Assembly (NCBI GenBank): GCA_035578155.1
Contig: JAPWDM010000017.1
Span: forward strand, 3,000,001-3,064,000
Reading direction: 5' to 3'
Source: Brachynemurus nebulosus
Lineage: Eukaryota > Arthropoda > Insecta > Neuroptera > Myrmeleontidae
DNA length: 64,000 nt
Under the pieces are notes generated by a model. The model searched no databases. It worked only from the letters and a program-made list of their open reading frames with translations, and was not told the DNA's origin. The stretch's first letter is position 1. Every line of letters begins with the position of its first letter. Below, one piece after another: positions 24,171-36,045 of this stretch. The translations under genes and the position numbers were made by a program.

Positions 24171-24227
24171 CAATACACAACGTCGAAGATGTTTTACATG
24201 ACATACCACCCTTTGGGTATAATGCCA

Positions 24228-24660
24228 TGGCCACCATTAGGCGGGGACCGGGATACGCCCAGTCAGCGCGCATAGATCTAGAAAACTAGTCCCATGCTCC
24301 CAGTTTACTTTGCGGGTTAGGGCCCCTCCGCACCACTGGTAAGGCCGCGTGCTATCTAACACACTTCTAACTGAGCAGGTTAGCACCCGAGCTGAACGCA
24401 GCTCACCCGTCGAGACTCACAGTCATGAATCTCTCGCCCGCGAACTTGGGCTATTAACCACTGCCACCACGAAACCAAACCTCAATGACCGAGACGAGCA
24501 CAAGGCCCGCTGGGCGTCTCGGCCCCCGTGGTACCGATAAGAGCAATACGGTGAGCTTTTCGGCCCCCAGACAAGCCGGGAACCTCCCAGATTTAACCCC
24601 CGAACAGTAGGGCTCTGGTGGGCCCTATCACTCATCGCTGGTCCAATCTGTTATCTTGCT
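24228..24660. repeat. GC-rich segment, probably non-LTR retrotransposon UTR
   Basis: A sharp GC-rich island (for example GCGGGGACCGGGATACGCCC) within AT-rich DNA. ORFs of 63 and 70 codons on opposite strands share no known motif. Its position beside a LINE tail (24866-25080) suggests an untranslated part of the same or a related retrotransposon; this is inference. It could also be an unrelated old insertion. Confidence 0.4.
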
Positions 24661-24865
24661 GGTGCTTCCATGGTTGAATCTTGAATGTACGTTCGATAAT
24701 TACGGTGTTTAAATTACCAACTTAACATTTACTTAACATATATACAGAGTTTTAACATATTAACAATAGTCTAAACTAACCTTAAAAGTACGTGAACTTG
24801 ACAGCACTAAATTGTCATAAACTGTTAGATATTAGACACTACACTAGGGGGGGTATATGTCCAGT
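24661..24865. other. Short unassigned spacer
   Basis: AT-rich spacer between the GC-rich island and the LINE tail. Nothing recognised. Confidence 0.4.
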
Positions 24866-25080
24866 TTATTCATTACCCTTTTTCAGATGGAACACCCACT
24901 TGGAAAATTTCTTGAATTTACGGAAACCTTCTTCATTTTTCAAGACGTCGTCGTAAAACCACTGACCATCAACGATCCTAATTCCCCAAGACGCTGGGTC
25001 CCGCCTTTCCTCATATTTTGGGCAATCCTTAAGGATATGTTCCCAGTCTTCCGATCTATGGATGGCAATACACAGTATAA
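24866..25080 (-). pseudogene. C-terminal tail of a non-LTR retrotransposon polyprotein
   Basis: The minus-strand frame reads EDWEHILKDCPKYEERRDP followed by a Trp/Phe-rich tail and a stop at 24866. The E-x-W-x-H-x3-x-C-P-x-Y-x-x-x-R pattern is the zinc-knuckle-like segment found at the extreme C-terminus of many LINE reverse transcriptase polyproteins in insects. Upstream of about 25080 the frame loses resemblance, so only some 70 residues survive. No RT core is adjacent. Element clade not assigned. Confidence 0.6.
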
Positions 25081-25640
25081 TTATAAAAATCATTGACATC
25101 GTGATCATAAACAAATATGACGTGGAATCGAATTTGTAATTTAGAAATCGAAACACAGCGCCATCTAACGGGTGTCTAAACAATCTAGATGTCAAACGGT
25201 GTTAGATTAAATTATAGGTAAAATTTATAGGTCAATTCAATCATATATTCCAAAATTCTGTGCAAAATCAATTATTTATAGCACTTGACCCTGATCCAGA
25301 GTTATGCCATGTGATGTAAAAAACCAGTTTTTCACATTTTTATGTAAAAAATTGTAAAATATATAAAAAACTGTAAAAAACCGTAAAAAATTGTAAAAAA
25401 AGTAAAATACTTAAATCATTTGTCATTTCACTGACAAACAATTTATTTTGACCGTTATTACTTGTTTATTAGTTCACATGAAAAAACGTACAAACAAAAT
25501 GTCCACACAAAAATGATTTTCTGCTGGTGGAAGGCCATCCACAACTGACTAAAAAGGTTTTAATTTCCAGATTAACAAATTGAGTTTTGACAGATCAAAA
25601 AAACTACTATATGTTTATCTCTCTTTAAATTATAATAACA
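25081..25640. other. AT-rich stretch, nothing recognised
   Basis: Contains a run of TGTAAAAAA-like repeats near 25340-25410. No gene. Confidence 0.4.
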
Positions 25641-25649
25641 ATAAACACA

Positions 25650-25725
25650 CTGATGATAGTGATCATAGTGATGAATTGATGATAGTGATGATAGTGATGG
25701 TAGTGATGATGAAAATGATTGATGC
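25650..25725 (+). repeat. TGATGATAG minisatellite
   Basis: About eight degenerate copies of a 9-12-bp TGATGATAG/TGATAGTGA unit. Confidence 0.8.
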
Positions 25726-26910
25726 TTTTAATAAAATTTAGAAGAACTCATCCAAGAGCTTGGGACTTCGAATATCTTTACTAAATTTAGAGTTACTCAA
25801 AATCGAGTCTTTTGAAAAGTTTATCAACTCATTTGTCTGAAAAGTTTACCAACTTACTTTTCATTGCTGGAACTTATAAACTCATTTGAAATGTTTGGAT
25901 AAATTTCTCAAATTAAAACAAAATATTTCAATTCCAGGACATGCTTTACTGTTCCAGAGATAAAGTGAAACAAAGGGTGAGGAATTTGGCGTTTCCATAA
26001 AATATTTTATATCTTTCCATTAAGGTCGTAGAATAATAATTCTCTAATGCAAAAACAGCAACTACAATTTAACAGGAATAAACAAATTAAAATCTACTCG
26101 TTCAGTATTTATAAAGATGAAGACACTCTGTATTATTGCAAAATATTATTTAACCTTTTCAATCCGTATAATTTTAACGAAACAAACATAGAGACTATAA
26201 ACTTAAAATGAAGATGATATACAGTTCGTGTAATACAAAATGCTGCTAGCGTTTTTATAACGACCTTTAAAGGAAGAAACAAACAGTGTACTGTGCATAG
26301 TTAGTCAAGTAGCGACATAAACTGGTACCATGCAGATATATCTACATTTAAAGTGTACTTGGTACTACATAGATCCAAAGAGACATACATACAACAGTAC
26401 CTATGTCTGTATAAAATATAGAATTATTCAAAGGAAGAACAAGTAGAAAAATAAATGACAATATTACGAGTAGTCAGAATAATGGAAGTCGGTTACCCTC
26501 AGGTCATCACAAATCATCCACTACTCTATTGTCCTCCTTAGCGCAGCAGCTGTATCCGCGCAATACATACGAGAAAATGTAAATTTGTAGTTATATGTTT
26601 GTGTATTTGGCTGCAATTCGTTCAAATTGTCTCTTGCAACAGTTGTTACATTATTAACTATAACTGTAAGCTTAATTTTACAGTTTTGTCAACATCTGTA
26701 TTATTAAATTCGCTTTTAAAAATGTGAAAGACAAGTAATTTAAAATGCGTTTTTTAATGTCCAACTAAACTATTTGTTTTCTCAGAGTGATACCCATCTC
26801 CTTATTATATTATTTTAGAATTTAGTTTGCAATTATGTTTTAAAATATTTAAATAAAAAGGAAAATTTAAGAGTAACTTCTCTTGAGTTAGTTTAGAGTC
26901 AGAAATAACT
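25726..26910. other. AT-rich stretch, nothing recognised
   Basis: No coding or transposon signature is seen. Confidence 0.4.
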
Positions 26911-27065
26911 GTAGGGTGGCCAACCGTCCCGCCTTTGATGGGACAGTTCCAGAAAAACAGCTGCTGTCCTGCATTGGAATTTTTGTTAAAATAGTCCCAG
27001 AATGAGTTTAATGCGTCTTTGAAGTCCCATATTCAGTAGACTGAAAATGATAAAATCAATTTAAT
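26911..27065. mobile_element. Possible hAT-like end
   Basis: AGGGTGGCCAACCGTCCCGC resembles the tip of some hAT elements, followed by GGGACAGTTCC and TAGTCCCAGAATG blocks. The opposite end and a target duplication were not found. Confidence 0.3.
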
Positions 27066-27240
27066 TTTTTATAAAGGTCCCGAGGCCGAACCTATCAATT
27101 TTGATGAAATTTGAATACGTTGTAGAACAATATTTCTCAACTCTTCTACAATCACGGTCCGCTAAAATCCCGGATAATTTTGAACGGACCGGTCACATTT
27201 ATAACTGCATATGACAATTATTACTTTTTTAAATTACATT

Positions 27241-28430
27241 TATACTTAGTATAAAATGTGTTTTTCCTACCACTTCCACTACCATGTAATTCAGATATTT
27301 ATGGGCACTTTCTTAAGCATAAAGGAAATACTTTAAAGCCGTTCAATTTTAAATACTATAATTGTATCCTGGGAATTTTTCTGCAATTAGTTGAAATAAC
27401 ATTTGGTGCTGTAATATAAAGTGTCGTTTTCCGACCACTTCGTCTAGCATGTAATTTAAATAAATATCGACACTTTGTTAAACATTAGCCAATTGTTTAA
27501 AAGCAATTCTTTAATTTTAGACCAAATCCCGGTAGCCTGGAATCATTTCCATTATTAGTTGGTATAACATTAGGTCGTGCTATATGATTTGTCGTTTTCC
27601 GACGGTTTAGTTGACCATATGGTCCCTCCAAGTTAGCCCCTCTATTTTTCTTTTATTTAGATAAAAACAGTTTTGCCGTATTGTGGTTCAGCTTTGGGAC
27701 CTTTACTTATCAGTATTTTTTTTTATAAAGCCTCTAATTACCGACATCTCTCTTAGCCGGATCCCTCCTATACCCGGACAAATTTTCTGCGATGGTGGCA
27801 ATGTCTACTAAAACTAATGCATTCAACACTCTCTTAAACGGGCTCTCTGTTAACCGGATGCGAACACAATATTTTTTGACTAATTGCAAAGCATATTATT
27901 TAGTACATTATTACCTACATTAACCGGACGCGAGTACATCTAATGCTTATGTATACCTAAATAGGCTAGGTATAATTGTTCATGTTTTAACTTGTTAACA
28001 ATGACTCTACTGTGACAATGCATTTTTAAACGTTATATTTTTGTATAAGTACCTAAATTCGTTCATAAAATTGATTTAAATTAAAAAATTAAAAACATTT
28101 TGAATTAAGAAATTAATTATGAATATTACATATTTAATGCTATTCTTTACTCTGCCGCTGTTAAGCACACACTTCTGTTAACCAGACAAATTTTAAGTGA
28201 TAACCACAATACAGCAAAACTTTTTATCTGAATAAAAAGAAAACAGAGGGGCTAACTTGGCGAGGTCATATGGTCAACCAAATGGTTCGAAAACGACAAA
28301 TCATATAACACGACCTAATGTTATACCAACTAATTGTGGAAATGATTCCAGGCTACAGGGATTTAAGATAGTGTCGATATTTATTTAAATTACATGGTAG
28401 AAAAAGTGGTCGGAAAGCGACATTTCATTT
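27241..28430. repeat. Tandem and inverted repeat complex with pogo-like centre
   Basis: A roughly 175-bp unit ending TCGTTTTCCGACC recurs near 27241, 27418 and 27590. The stretch 27419-27692 then appears inverted at 28203-28428 (GGGGCTAACTTGG, CCATATGGTC, TATAACACGACCTAATGTTA). The 500-bp centre has four TTAACCGGA-like motifs (near 27755, 27850, 27920 and 28175), reminiscent of pogo/Tigger ends. No transposase ORF is present. Confidence 0.65.
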
Positions 28431-29460
28431 TGTGTTATGAGTTTCACAGAATATTCAATGTTAGCAATGTTTTCCTTGTAATTATTTAAGTTTATTATAT
28501 GACTGGTATAACTCTAATCTTTCACCACCCGGGCCTGCCTGGGTACGATTATATATTGTTACGTGCTCCACAATTTTTTTGTAATAACTAAGAATAAAAT
28601 CCCTAATTTTGAAATATAATGTTCAAAAAATTCGAATTGTAAAACTTTTTAAACACCTAGTGGTTTCATATCTTTGGAACACTCGGTACTAATGGACAAA
28701 AACTGTCTAGGCTCTATTATCTATTACATTTGACAGTGAGTTTAATACGCATCGGACAATCGTATAGTAATTATTCTCTGTACATATATATATTTTTGGC
28801 GGTATCGATGTGGTATTTATAGTCGAGCTGTCAATTAATAATTTCTTTTTAATTTAAAACTTTGAATCCGTCACCTCTGGATGTTTTGACTAGGTAAGAG
28901 TCTAATTTATTAAATATTATTGGTTCTATTGTTGTTAAAATAATTACTTATTCTGTAAATCCTTTTTGTTTAAACTTATCTTGTGTTTATTACAAATTGT
29001 ATGGTTAACGTTAAAAACTTCTAATAATTCTGTTACACTTTTTTCTGCTGTTGTGATACAAAATTGAACTTCTTTTGTTGTTTTGACTAGATGCTTGACT
29101 AGATTAGAAATTTTCCAAACATGATTTCGACAAGTAAAATAGAAATCAGAAATTGAAAGTGTCTGTGGAAATTGTTGTAAATTAGACTCCAACTGGAATT
29201 TTTTTTTGGAAAATCGCTTATGGTTCCAAAGTATTGATGATGATTTGTCTGGTTCGATAGGGGCAAGTTTTGTTCGAGTTCTGACCCGAACAACTGTCAA
29301 AAGTCATGGAATTGATTCAAATGTCCAGCATTAAACATCGGATCCCGTCAGTTTACTCAGAGAAGTGAATTCTGTTTCCGTCATTTTCTGCCTATGATAA
29401 ACTTCCCATGAGTTAATTTTGAAACGACTTGTGTGGACATGTTCTATTTATGTAGTAAAC
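28431..29460. other. Unassigned; minus ORF of no recognised family
   Basis: A 118-codon minus ORF (28944-29300) shows no motif, signal peptide or repeat. AATTGTAAAACTTTTTAAAC near 28637 recurs near 49425 with similar flanks, a weak dispersed repeat. Confidence 0.35.
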
Positions 29461-29781
<321 letters not shown>

Positions 29782-29808
29782 TGTATATTGTATATTCACT
29801 ATATATTG

Positions 29809-29812
<4 letters not shown>

Positions 29813-29885
<73 letters not shown>

Positions 29886-29957
29886 TAATATACAATATGT
29901 TATATATATATATATATAATATACAATATATTATATATATATATATATAATATATAC

Positions 29958-29990
<33 letters not shown>
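29813..29990. repeat. (TA)n with AATATACAATAT interruptions
   Basis: A long AT run followed by three shorter runs, each separated by ATAATATACAATAT-like spacers, i.e. a higher-order repeat of about 45 bp. Confidence 0.9.
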
Positions 29991-30779
29991 CCGTGTGAGT
30001 TTTTCGGGAGTTGCCATTTTTATTACAGCCAAACCATTGATTTAATCGAAAAATTGTTCAAATAAGAGTTGTAGATATTGACGGTGGCAACCGATTGCTA
30101 TAGTCAGGAGCTTTATAGCTCTTATGGTGGTCGAGGTATGATACAAACTTATAGTCTTTTAAATGAGACTATATGTTAATTTTTCGATAAAACTGTTCTA
30201 ATGCATCAATTAAAAATATAAATGAAGAAAAAAAATTTTTTTGCCCAGGTTTATTTTTTGAATTTTTCTTTAATTTAGCAATTAGGCGGTAGAAATATGC
30301 ATATGTATTTGAGGCTCTTTCAACCGACAGAGTTTTAACGGCTAAAATTTCTATTATATCCAAGAAAAGAACCTTTTCCAATATCATTCTCTATAATACA
30401 GCATTAAACAGCATATATATATAAACACCCAATTGATTGTTGACTGTTCAACAAAGATGTTATTCCACACTGTTGTTATAATATTCAATATATATAAATT
30501 TTATTGTAATACTTATATACAAAGTCTGTACTTCGTCACTTTACGAACCAAACACCCGTGAGATTTAAAAGACCCAAATAAAATTTTATACTCATGCTCA
30601 AAACAACTCAAAGATTTTTTTATTTATCAAATACCTTTTTATTTTTCAGATAATGTTGCTATTTCAGATATTTTTAATCTATTTAAATTTAAATTCAAAT
30701 TTTTAAATAGTTTTTTTTCTTTTTAATAATACTTTTTCGTATAATTATTGTTGTCTGTCATTGATTTGGAAGTCAGTTT
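29991..30779. other. Unassigned DNA beside the Gypsy element
   Basis: This is where the 3' LTR of the minus-strand Gypsy element would be expected. No segment clearly matches 35560-36010, so no LTR pair is called. The ORF at 30169-30387 has no recognised motif. Confidence 0.35.
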
Positions 30780-30799
30780 ATAGTTTTAAATCGTATGGT

Positions 30800-31111
30800 C
30801 TACCAAAAAATAACTCGAACGGGGATGTATATGGTTACTGAGTGTATTGAGTTGTTGTAGGTGAAAACTGCAGCTAAGAGTTTACGTTTAGGCGACATTG
30901 TAATATCATTATTGTCGTTATGAACTATACGAAGTATGGAGTGAAAACATTCTATTGGGAAATTGGAGTTTGAGCTACGAACGGGAGTGATGTGTAAGTT
31001 GATATTGTATTGCTCACAGAATTCCTTAAATCGTATTGACTCAAAACCTTTCTCAGAATCTGTGACTAATGTTTTGGGGTGACGCTTGAGCGAACTTCGA
31101 AAATTTGTCAA
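30800..31111 (-). pseudogene. Gypsy integrase catalytic core fragment
   Basis: The frame includes PKTLVTDSEKGF, with the second catalytic Asp, then FKEFCEQYNI, HITPVRSSNSN, and ECFHSIL, where the catalytic Glu is expected. The first Asp segment upstream (about 31112-31200) is scrambled by indels. The spacing between D and E fits retroviral-type integrases. About 100 residues remain in one frame. This lies 3' of the zinc-binding domain fragment at 31243-31461, as expected for Gypsy pol. Confidence 0.75.
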
Positions 31112-31242
31112 TAATTGTGAATATGATGTTTTTGTCGACGTAAAATATATAGCAATATACTATACCTAATGGTTGGGCTGGTGTTCTTAACTGGAATTTC
31201 TGTTTGGAGGGTTTTCTATCATATTTGTTTTCGTTACAAATT

Positions 31243-31461
31243 TTACAATGACTTATACATATTATAGGATATTTTAGATTTAAGATTCGGGAAATAGTAT
31301 TCTCCTCTCAAGTGAGCTATTGTTTCATTTTTTCCCCGATAGTAACTGTTCCTATGGTAATTCGAGATTATTTGGTCTTGTTCGTCATCGTTCAATATGT
31401 CAGGTAGAATTTTCCTACACCGAACTAGTCGAAATTGTCTTCCTTGTGAAAAGCTTCCCAC
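31243..31461 (-). pseudogene. Gypsy integrase N-terminal zinc-binding (H2C2) fragment
   Basis: Reads ILNDDEQDQIISNYHRNSYY and RGKNETIAHLRGEYYFPNLK, the H-x(n)-H half of the integrase HHCC domain. The two cysteines expected shortly after are replaced: the frame gives NMYKSL before the stop. Zinc binding is therefore probably lost. Confidence 0.75.
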
Positions 31462-31801
31462 GTATATGTCTTGAAATTTTTTATAAGGAATCTTCTACAC
31501 AGTAAATGGCTGTCAGTCTGTGTGGTGAAATATATTGTTTGATGTTAATTATTAGCTCATCTTTGTAGCTGGGATATTGAAATTTTGCCTTTTCTTTGTT
31601 TTGAATAATATTTCGTATTTTCTGTGCGGCTTACCTTTGTTTCGCTTTAAAATAATTTGTTGACTGAAATCGTTTAAAGAATTTTCGGCTATTGGTATGT
31701 ACGGTGTACAGTGTTGTGAGCTGAATTCGTGTCTGAAACGTCAATTGTAATGTGTGTTGAAGTATTATTGGCAGTCTCGTTATTATTTAGTTCGGGAATT
31801 A

Positions 31802-32038
31802 TTATTCGAGAAAAAGCGTACACGTTCGTATATACTGAGTAGTATAGTCGAACTCTTCCAGATTTAAGCGCCATCGAACCAATTTTATATTTGGCTTCTT
31901 GAGCGACATTAACCACGTTAGCGGTTTGTGGTCGGTTATGATTTTAAAGGATATAGCGAGATAAGCGTAGGGAAATGGCCCCCTAAAGCCTATGTCCATA
32001 ATAATATAAGTAGTAACATTGGTATCAGTGATTACCAA
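31802..32038 (-). pseudogene. Gypsy RNase H fragment
   Basis: Contains FKIITDHKPLTWLMSLKKP and VRWRLNLEEFDY, typical of the C-terminal part of Ty3/Gypsy RNase H. The N-terminal part (VITDTNVTTYIIMDIG) is degraded but recognisable by position. The following ORF at 31689-31916 overlaps in another frame, indicating a frameshift near 31850-31900. Confidence 0.75.
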
Positions 32039-32081
32039 ATATCGGGTTATTGACCCTTAACCTTGATTTGTCCTTGAGATA

Positions 32082-32874
32082 TTAACCAATATATGTGTGA
32101 GTGCTGCAATTTCTCAAACTCAGTTTTCTCAAAAATATCCTATAATATCCTAAGAGACCAAGAAAGCTTTGAATTTCTCGCACTGTTTTGGGGATCGGCA
32201 AGTTAACTATAGCCTTTATTTTGTCTGGGTTCGATTTTACACCCTCACTGGATACTATGTGTCCGAGAAATGCTACTTCCTTACAGAGGAACTCGCATTT
32301 GTCCGGTTGGATTTTTAAATTTGCTGCTCGAAATCTACCAACAACTTTCTTCAATATGCTCTTGTAGTGAGGTAGAGTAGATGATTATATCATCCATATA
32401 CACGAGACATATTGTTGACACCGAAGGCGTTATCCATTACCCTTTAAAAGGTCGCTGGTGCGTTCTTCAATTCAAAGGGCATGCAGACATATTCAAAGTG
32501 GCCATGTTCCACCGTGAATGCGGTTTTTGGTATATTTTTGGTGTTTATTTCTATCTGGTGGAAACCGTTCGCGAGATTAAGGATTGTAAAATACATACTC
32601 CGGCCTAACTTATCTAGGATGTCATTATTATTCGGTATCGGATACTTATCATCGACCGTTTTCTCATTAAGTTTCGTATAATCGACGATCAATCTCTATT
32701 TTTGCTTAAACTGGCGTCTCTCTTTTTTGGTACGATCCAAATAGAAGACGACCACAGCGAATAACTTGGTCGAATGATACCCTGTTTTAATAGCTTACTG
32801 ATCTGTTCGCGTACTTCGTTTTTGTGGATTTCCGGGTATCGATACCACTTGCTATATATGTATTGGTACGTCAT
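32082..32874 (-). pseudogene. Gypsy reverse transcriptase, three broken frames
   Basis: Three consecutive minus-strand frames cover the RT. Frame one (32689-32874): EQISKLLKQGIIRPSYSLWS and WIVPKKRD, the start of the palm. Frame two (32444-32692): [25 protein letters not shown], then [15 protein letters not shown], where the first catalytic Asp of the family (L-D-L-A) is Asn. The YMDD box is encoded at about 32388-32399. Frame three (32082-32354): DKCEFLCKEVAFLGHIVSSE and REIQSFLGLLGYYR. Frameshifts lie near 32690 and 32355. Enzymatically dead by both frame and active-site loss. Confidence 0.85.
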
Positions 32875-33482
32875 CTACGATTTTGATCGAATGTTTGATT
32901 TTGTTTGTAATAGTCCCTACAGAGTTTATAGATATACCGTTTCTCTTCGTCATTTAGATGGTCAGTTCGTAATAGGTCTTTCACTTGAACATCGGCTGTA
33001 TCGTTGTCGTTTTGGATATTAAAATTTCAAAATTCAGAGTATAATTCTTTACTGTTGTATTGTTGTACTTTAAGGGGTTGTTTTATTAAAAATCGTTTTT
33101 GTAGTTCCGAATAGTTAACTATTTCGACATAGGAACACCAATCGTAAGCGCGATATATTCCCTCGGGTATAGTTAAATCTCTCTCTATTTCTATTGGTTT
33201 ATGACTGAATATCTACACGAAAATATGCTATTATTTTGGTTTTAGGTGGAACTCTATACAATTTTGACATGAAATTTGGTTTCAAGAGTAATGGTATACT
33301 CATAGTTGCTCTATTCGTAACTAATGTCTTATTATTGAAATTTAAGTTTGTTTAAAGTTGAGTTAGTAAGTGTAGTCCAATTAATCCGTCGAAGTATTGA
33401 TGAAATTTGAAAAGCAGAAATTTAAATGGCGCTGTTGTGTTAAATTCTGTGAATTCGTTTAATGTTACTTGTTTGTTTGTTG

Positions 33483-33734
33483 CATTGAGGAGAGAATCGA
33501 CTAAAGAGAATGCTGTGTATTACAAATACACTAAGAAATTGAAGCAAAAAAAAATTGACTGATGTAATTACTTTAATGGCGGTCAAACCATTAATTTAAT
33601 GGTTTATCTAATATTTACAAACAAGTCTCCGTGGTTAAAAGCTGAGTTTAATAAAATGGAGTTATGCTTCACAATTTAATGCCTGTGATATTTCTAGAAA
33701 ACATATGTTAATATGTTCGATTCAGTACTCAGTG
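33483..33734 (-). mobile_element. 252-bp MITE inside Gypsy pol, sibling of 59591-59852
   Basis: The reverse complement matches 59598-59845 closely. Shared blocks are ACTGAATCGAACATATTAAC, AACCATTAAATTAATGGTTT and ACACAGCATTCTCT. It separates the protease from RT coding sequence and so postdates the Gypsy insertion. Its tips are CACTGAG and CTCAATG. No clear target duplication remains here. Confidence 0.8.
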
Positions 33735-33739
33735 GTCTA

Positions 33740-33901
33740 TATTGTATGTTTGTTAAAGACAGTTGTTATGACAATTGGTTTAGCAGTTTGAACTATACTT
33801 TTGTGAATTAATTTTGGACCTAAAAATGAACTAGAACTGCCTGTATCAATGAGAAATTTGAGCAACTGACCGTCTGTGTCTCTAATATGAATGCATGGTA
33901 G
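33740..33901 (-). pseudogene. Gypsy aspartic protease fragment
   Basis: The minus frame reads LPCIHIRDTDGQ, LLKFLIDTGSSSSFLG and PKLIH. D-T-G (33839-33847) is the retropepsin active site and the surrounding hydrophobic pattern fits. Coding is cut about 35 codons later by the MITE at 33483-33734. Upstream frames toward gag are broken by stops. Confidence 0.75.
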
Positions 33902-34229
33902 AACGTTCGTACTATGGGTGTTTACGTCTAAATATCCAATTTGCCGTCCGAGGCTGCTGGCGGAAAATTTTCGTCATCAATTTCTATTTCGTCTTTAATG
34001 GGGGTGAAATCATCCAGTCGTTGGTAGTACTGGTTGTATTGGTGTTCGTAGGAGTCGGGTTCATTAACTGTATTGTATAAATAATGTTCGTCATACTGGT
34101 CTGAATATGTTATGTTGTGTGTATTCTGCTTCTACATTAAATAGGTCTTTTGATTTGAAATTCGGAGGACCCTCGGTTTGAAAGTATCTATTCGGTGGGA
34201 GTAAATGATTGGGTTGAACCATGTACGAA

Positions 34230-35543
34230 TTATTTTGGAATCTGGAATCTTAGATAATGGTTGTCGAGGTGGTGGTTGTGACTGCATTTGTGTTGAACTT
34301 GACTACTTGAGGTTATTGGTATGAGGGAGTAAATTTTAGGAAATTGTGTTCTTTGGTACATTGAATTGGGTCTAAAAAGGTTGTACTGGTAATTTTGATA
34401 TAACATAGGTGGTCTGGTTGTGGAGTTCGGCAAAGAGTTTGGACGTGTTGTGTAATTTGTTGTGGGTTTACTGGTTGTAGGCTTGGTTGGTAAATGGGCC
34501 ATATTCCTCATGTAGTAAATGTTCTGTTCTTTAAGAAAATAGTTCAACGCTTCGGTCAATGAGTTTGATTTCATTGCACGTGTAGTTGAACCCATGGGTT
34601 CTTTAAGTCCTATCAGAAATGTATTGAGACACATTTCATGATGAAGTTTTTGTTTTGCTTTAATAACGTTAATGTCTGGTTCGTGTATTTGTATGTGGCC
34701 AGTCATAGTGGAAAGCATTTTGATTATGCGACTGTAAAATTGTTCGACTGTGTCGTTTTCTTGTTTCACCGAGTGTAAATCCCCAATTAAAGAAGTTACA
34801 TTCCTCTTATCACTGTAATGCAATATGAGATTTTGCTTAATTTCATGCCAGTTACTTGAAGTACCATACATATTTAGTACTTCATTTGCTTGGAAGATTA
34901 TGATATTTTTAATTGCCCTAGAAATAAATTTTCCATAACTAATATTTTCTACATTTGGGATTAATGCTAGTAGCTCCTCAGCATTGTTTAAGAAGTCATA
35001 TAACAGTCTAGGATTCCCATCAAAAGTAGGTCAATCCTTTACTGCATCGGGCATTTTTAAACTATTGTGTATTTCTAAAGGAGTCGGAGTAACTATTATT
35101 GTGGTAGTGTTAATAGTATTATTACTAATTAAATTACTTAAGACGTTTGTATCAATTGAATTATTTACTAAATCGTTAGAATATTCTGTATCAGTTAAGT
35201 TATTAATTGTTTCGTTAATAGTGCTAATATTGTCTTGTTTAAGACAACAATATTTGCTAAATTTGCTCAAGACAACAATGCTAATATTGTCTTGTTCAAG
35301 CAAGTTCGACACTGTTTCCGTGTTTCTCGGATATAGTATCGGAAGGAATTCCCCGCTTAGAATAAGGCGATACTCGTAATGATACAAGCTTATTTTTGGA
35401 ACGAGTGGACATAGGAAAAAGCGAATAACAATTATAATAATCGACTTACGTGAACCAGATGTATAACATTCCATTGGTAATGTGCCTTCACCAGCTGATT
35501 TTCTTCTAGTTCCGTTGTTTGGTGTTGTAGGTTTGCAATCCAA
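34230..35543 (-). pseudogene. Gypsy gag-like ORF with one internal stop
   Basis: One frame runs from 35543 to 34230 (438 codons), interrupted only by a TGA at 35031-35033, where the frame resumes directly with PTFDGNPRLLYDFLNNAEEL, a typical gag N-terminal phrase. The central part has NWHEIKQNLILHYSDKRN and VKQENDTVEQFYSRI, as in arthropod Gypsy gag capsid regions. The C-terminus is rich in Thr, Pro, Asn and Ser, ending SQVQHKCSHNHH, perhaps a decayed nucleic-acid-binding tail. The first 170 codons are Asn/Thr/Ile-rich and contain an internal duplicated QDNIS block. A GTAAGT donor-like site lies at about codon 33. Confidence 0.7.
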
Positions 35544-35560
35544 ACACTTGAAAGTGGCCA

Positions 35561-36045
35561 GGTGATCCTGTGATTGTATTGGTGCTGCTAATAGTGGAAA
35601 CCCTCCAAGTCTCGATTTTCCTTCAAGTTCACGAGTTTAACCAAAATTTCTAGAGCACACAATTATCCGCACGACTGCGCTAATTAAGTTCACTCCAAAA
35701 ATAGCAGAGTTTTTAAAAAGAATTACAACTTTATTTAACTTAATCTTTAATTCCAAACAATAACTATTGCAATAGAAATTTATTACAATGATCGTCAATA
35801 TAAGCTTGTAATTTTATGTCGCTGGTCGGTTAGCCTTTATAGGTATCATAATGCTGATTCGATGTGCTCGTGTCACTGAATCAGTTTCCCAGTGATGCGA
35901 TGTTTGTGAGAATTATGGATTATGCATTTTTAATACAGTGCAAATTCCACCAATTCCGTTGGATTGAATATTTAAAACAAGATTTGAAACCTGCTACTCT
36001 CTGTAATGTCACCATTTGTATGTCAGTAGAAGAGCTGTAAGAGTT
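35561..36045. other. Leader or 5' LTR region of Gypsy, boundaries unclear
   Basis: In minus orientation this precedes gag and should include the 5' LTR and primer-binding site. TGACATTACAGAGAGTAGCA (minus, near 36010) could be an LTR start, but there is no partner copy to prove it. Confidence 0.3.

Larger units (their letters stand above)
30780..35560 (-). mobile_element. Decayed Ty3/Gypsy retrotransposon
   Basis: Minus-strand order gag (34230-35543), protease (about 33740-33901), reverse transcriptase (32082-32874), RNase H (31802-32038) and integrase (30800-31461) matches Ty3/Gypsy. Each domain is broken by stops or frameshifts and the protease-RT interval carries a 252-bp MITE, so it is inactive. 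LTRs could not be paired. No envelope gene was seen. Confidence 0.85.

Noticed and set aside
28944..29300. 118-codon minus ORF, possible envelope or host gene
   Set aside because: No motif, no signal peptide, no membrane segment and no neighbouring support.
29991..36010. LTR pair for the Gypsy element
   Set aside because: Comparison of 30000-30780 with 35560-36010 gave only weak AT-rich similarity, not a convincing LTR match.
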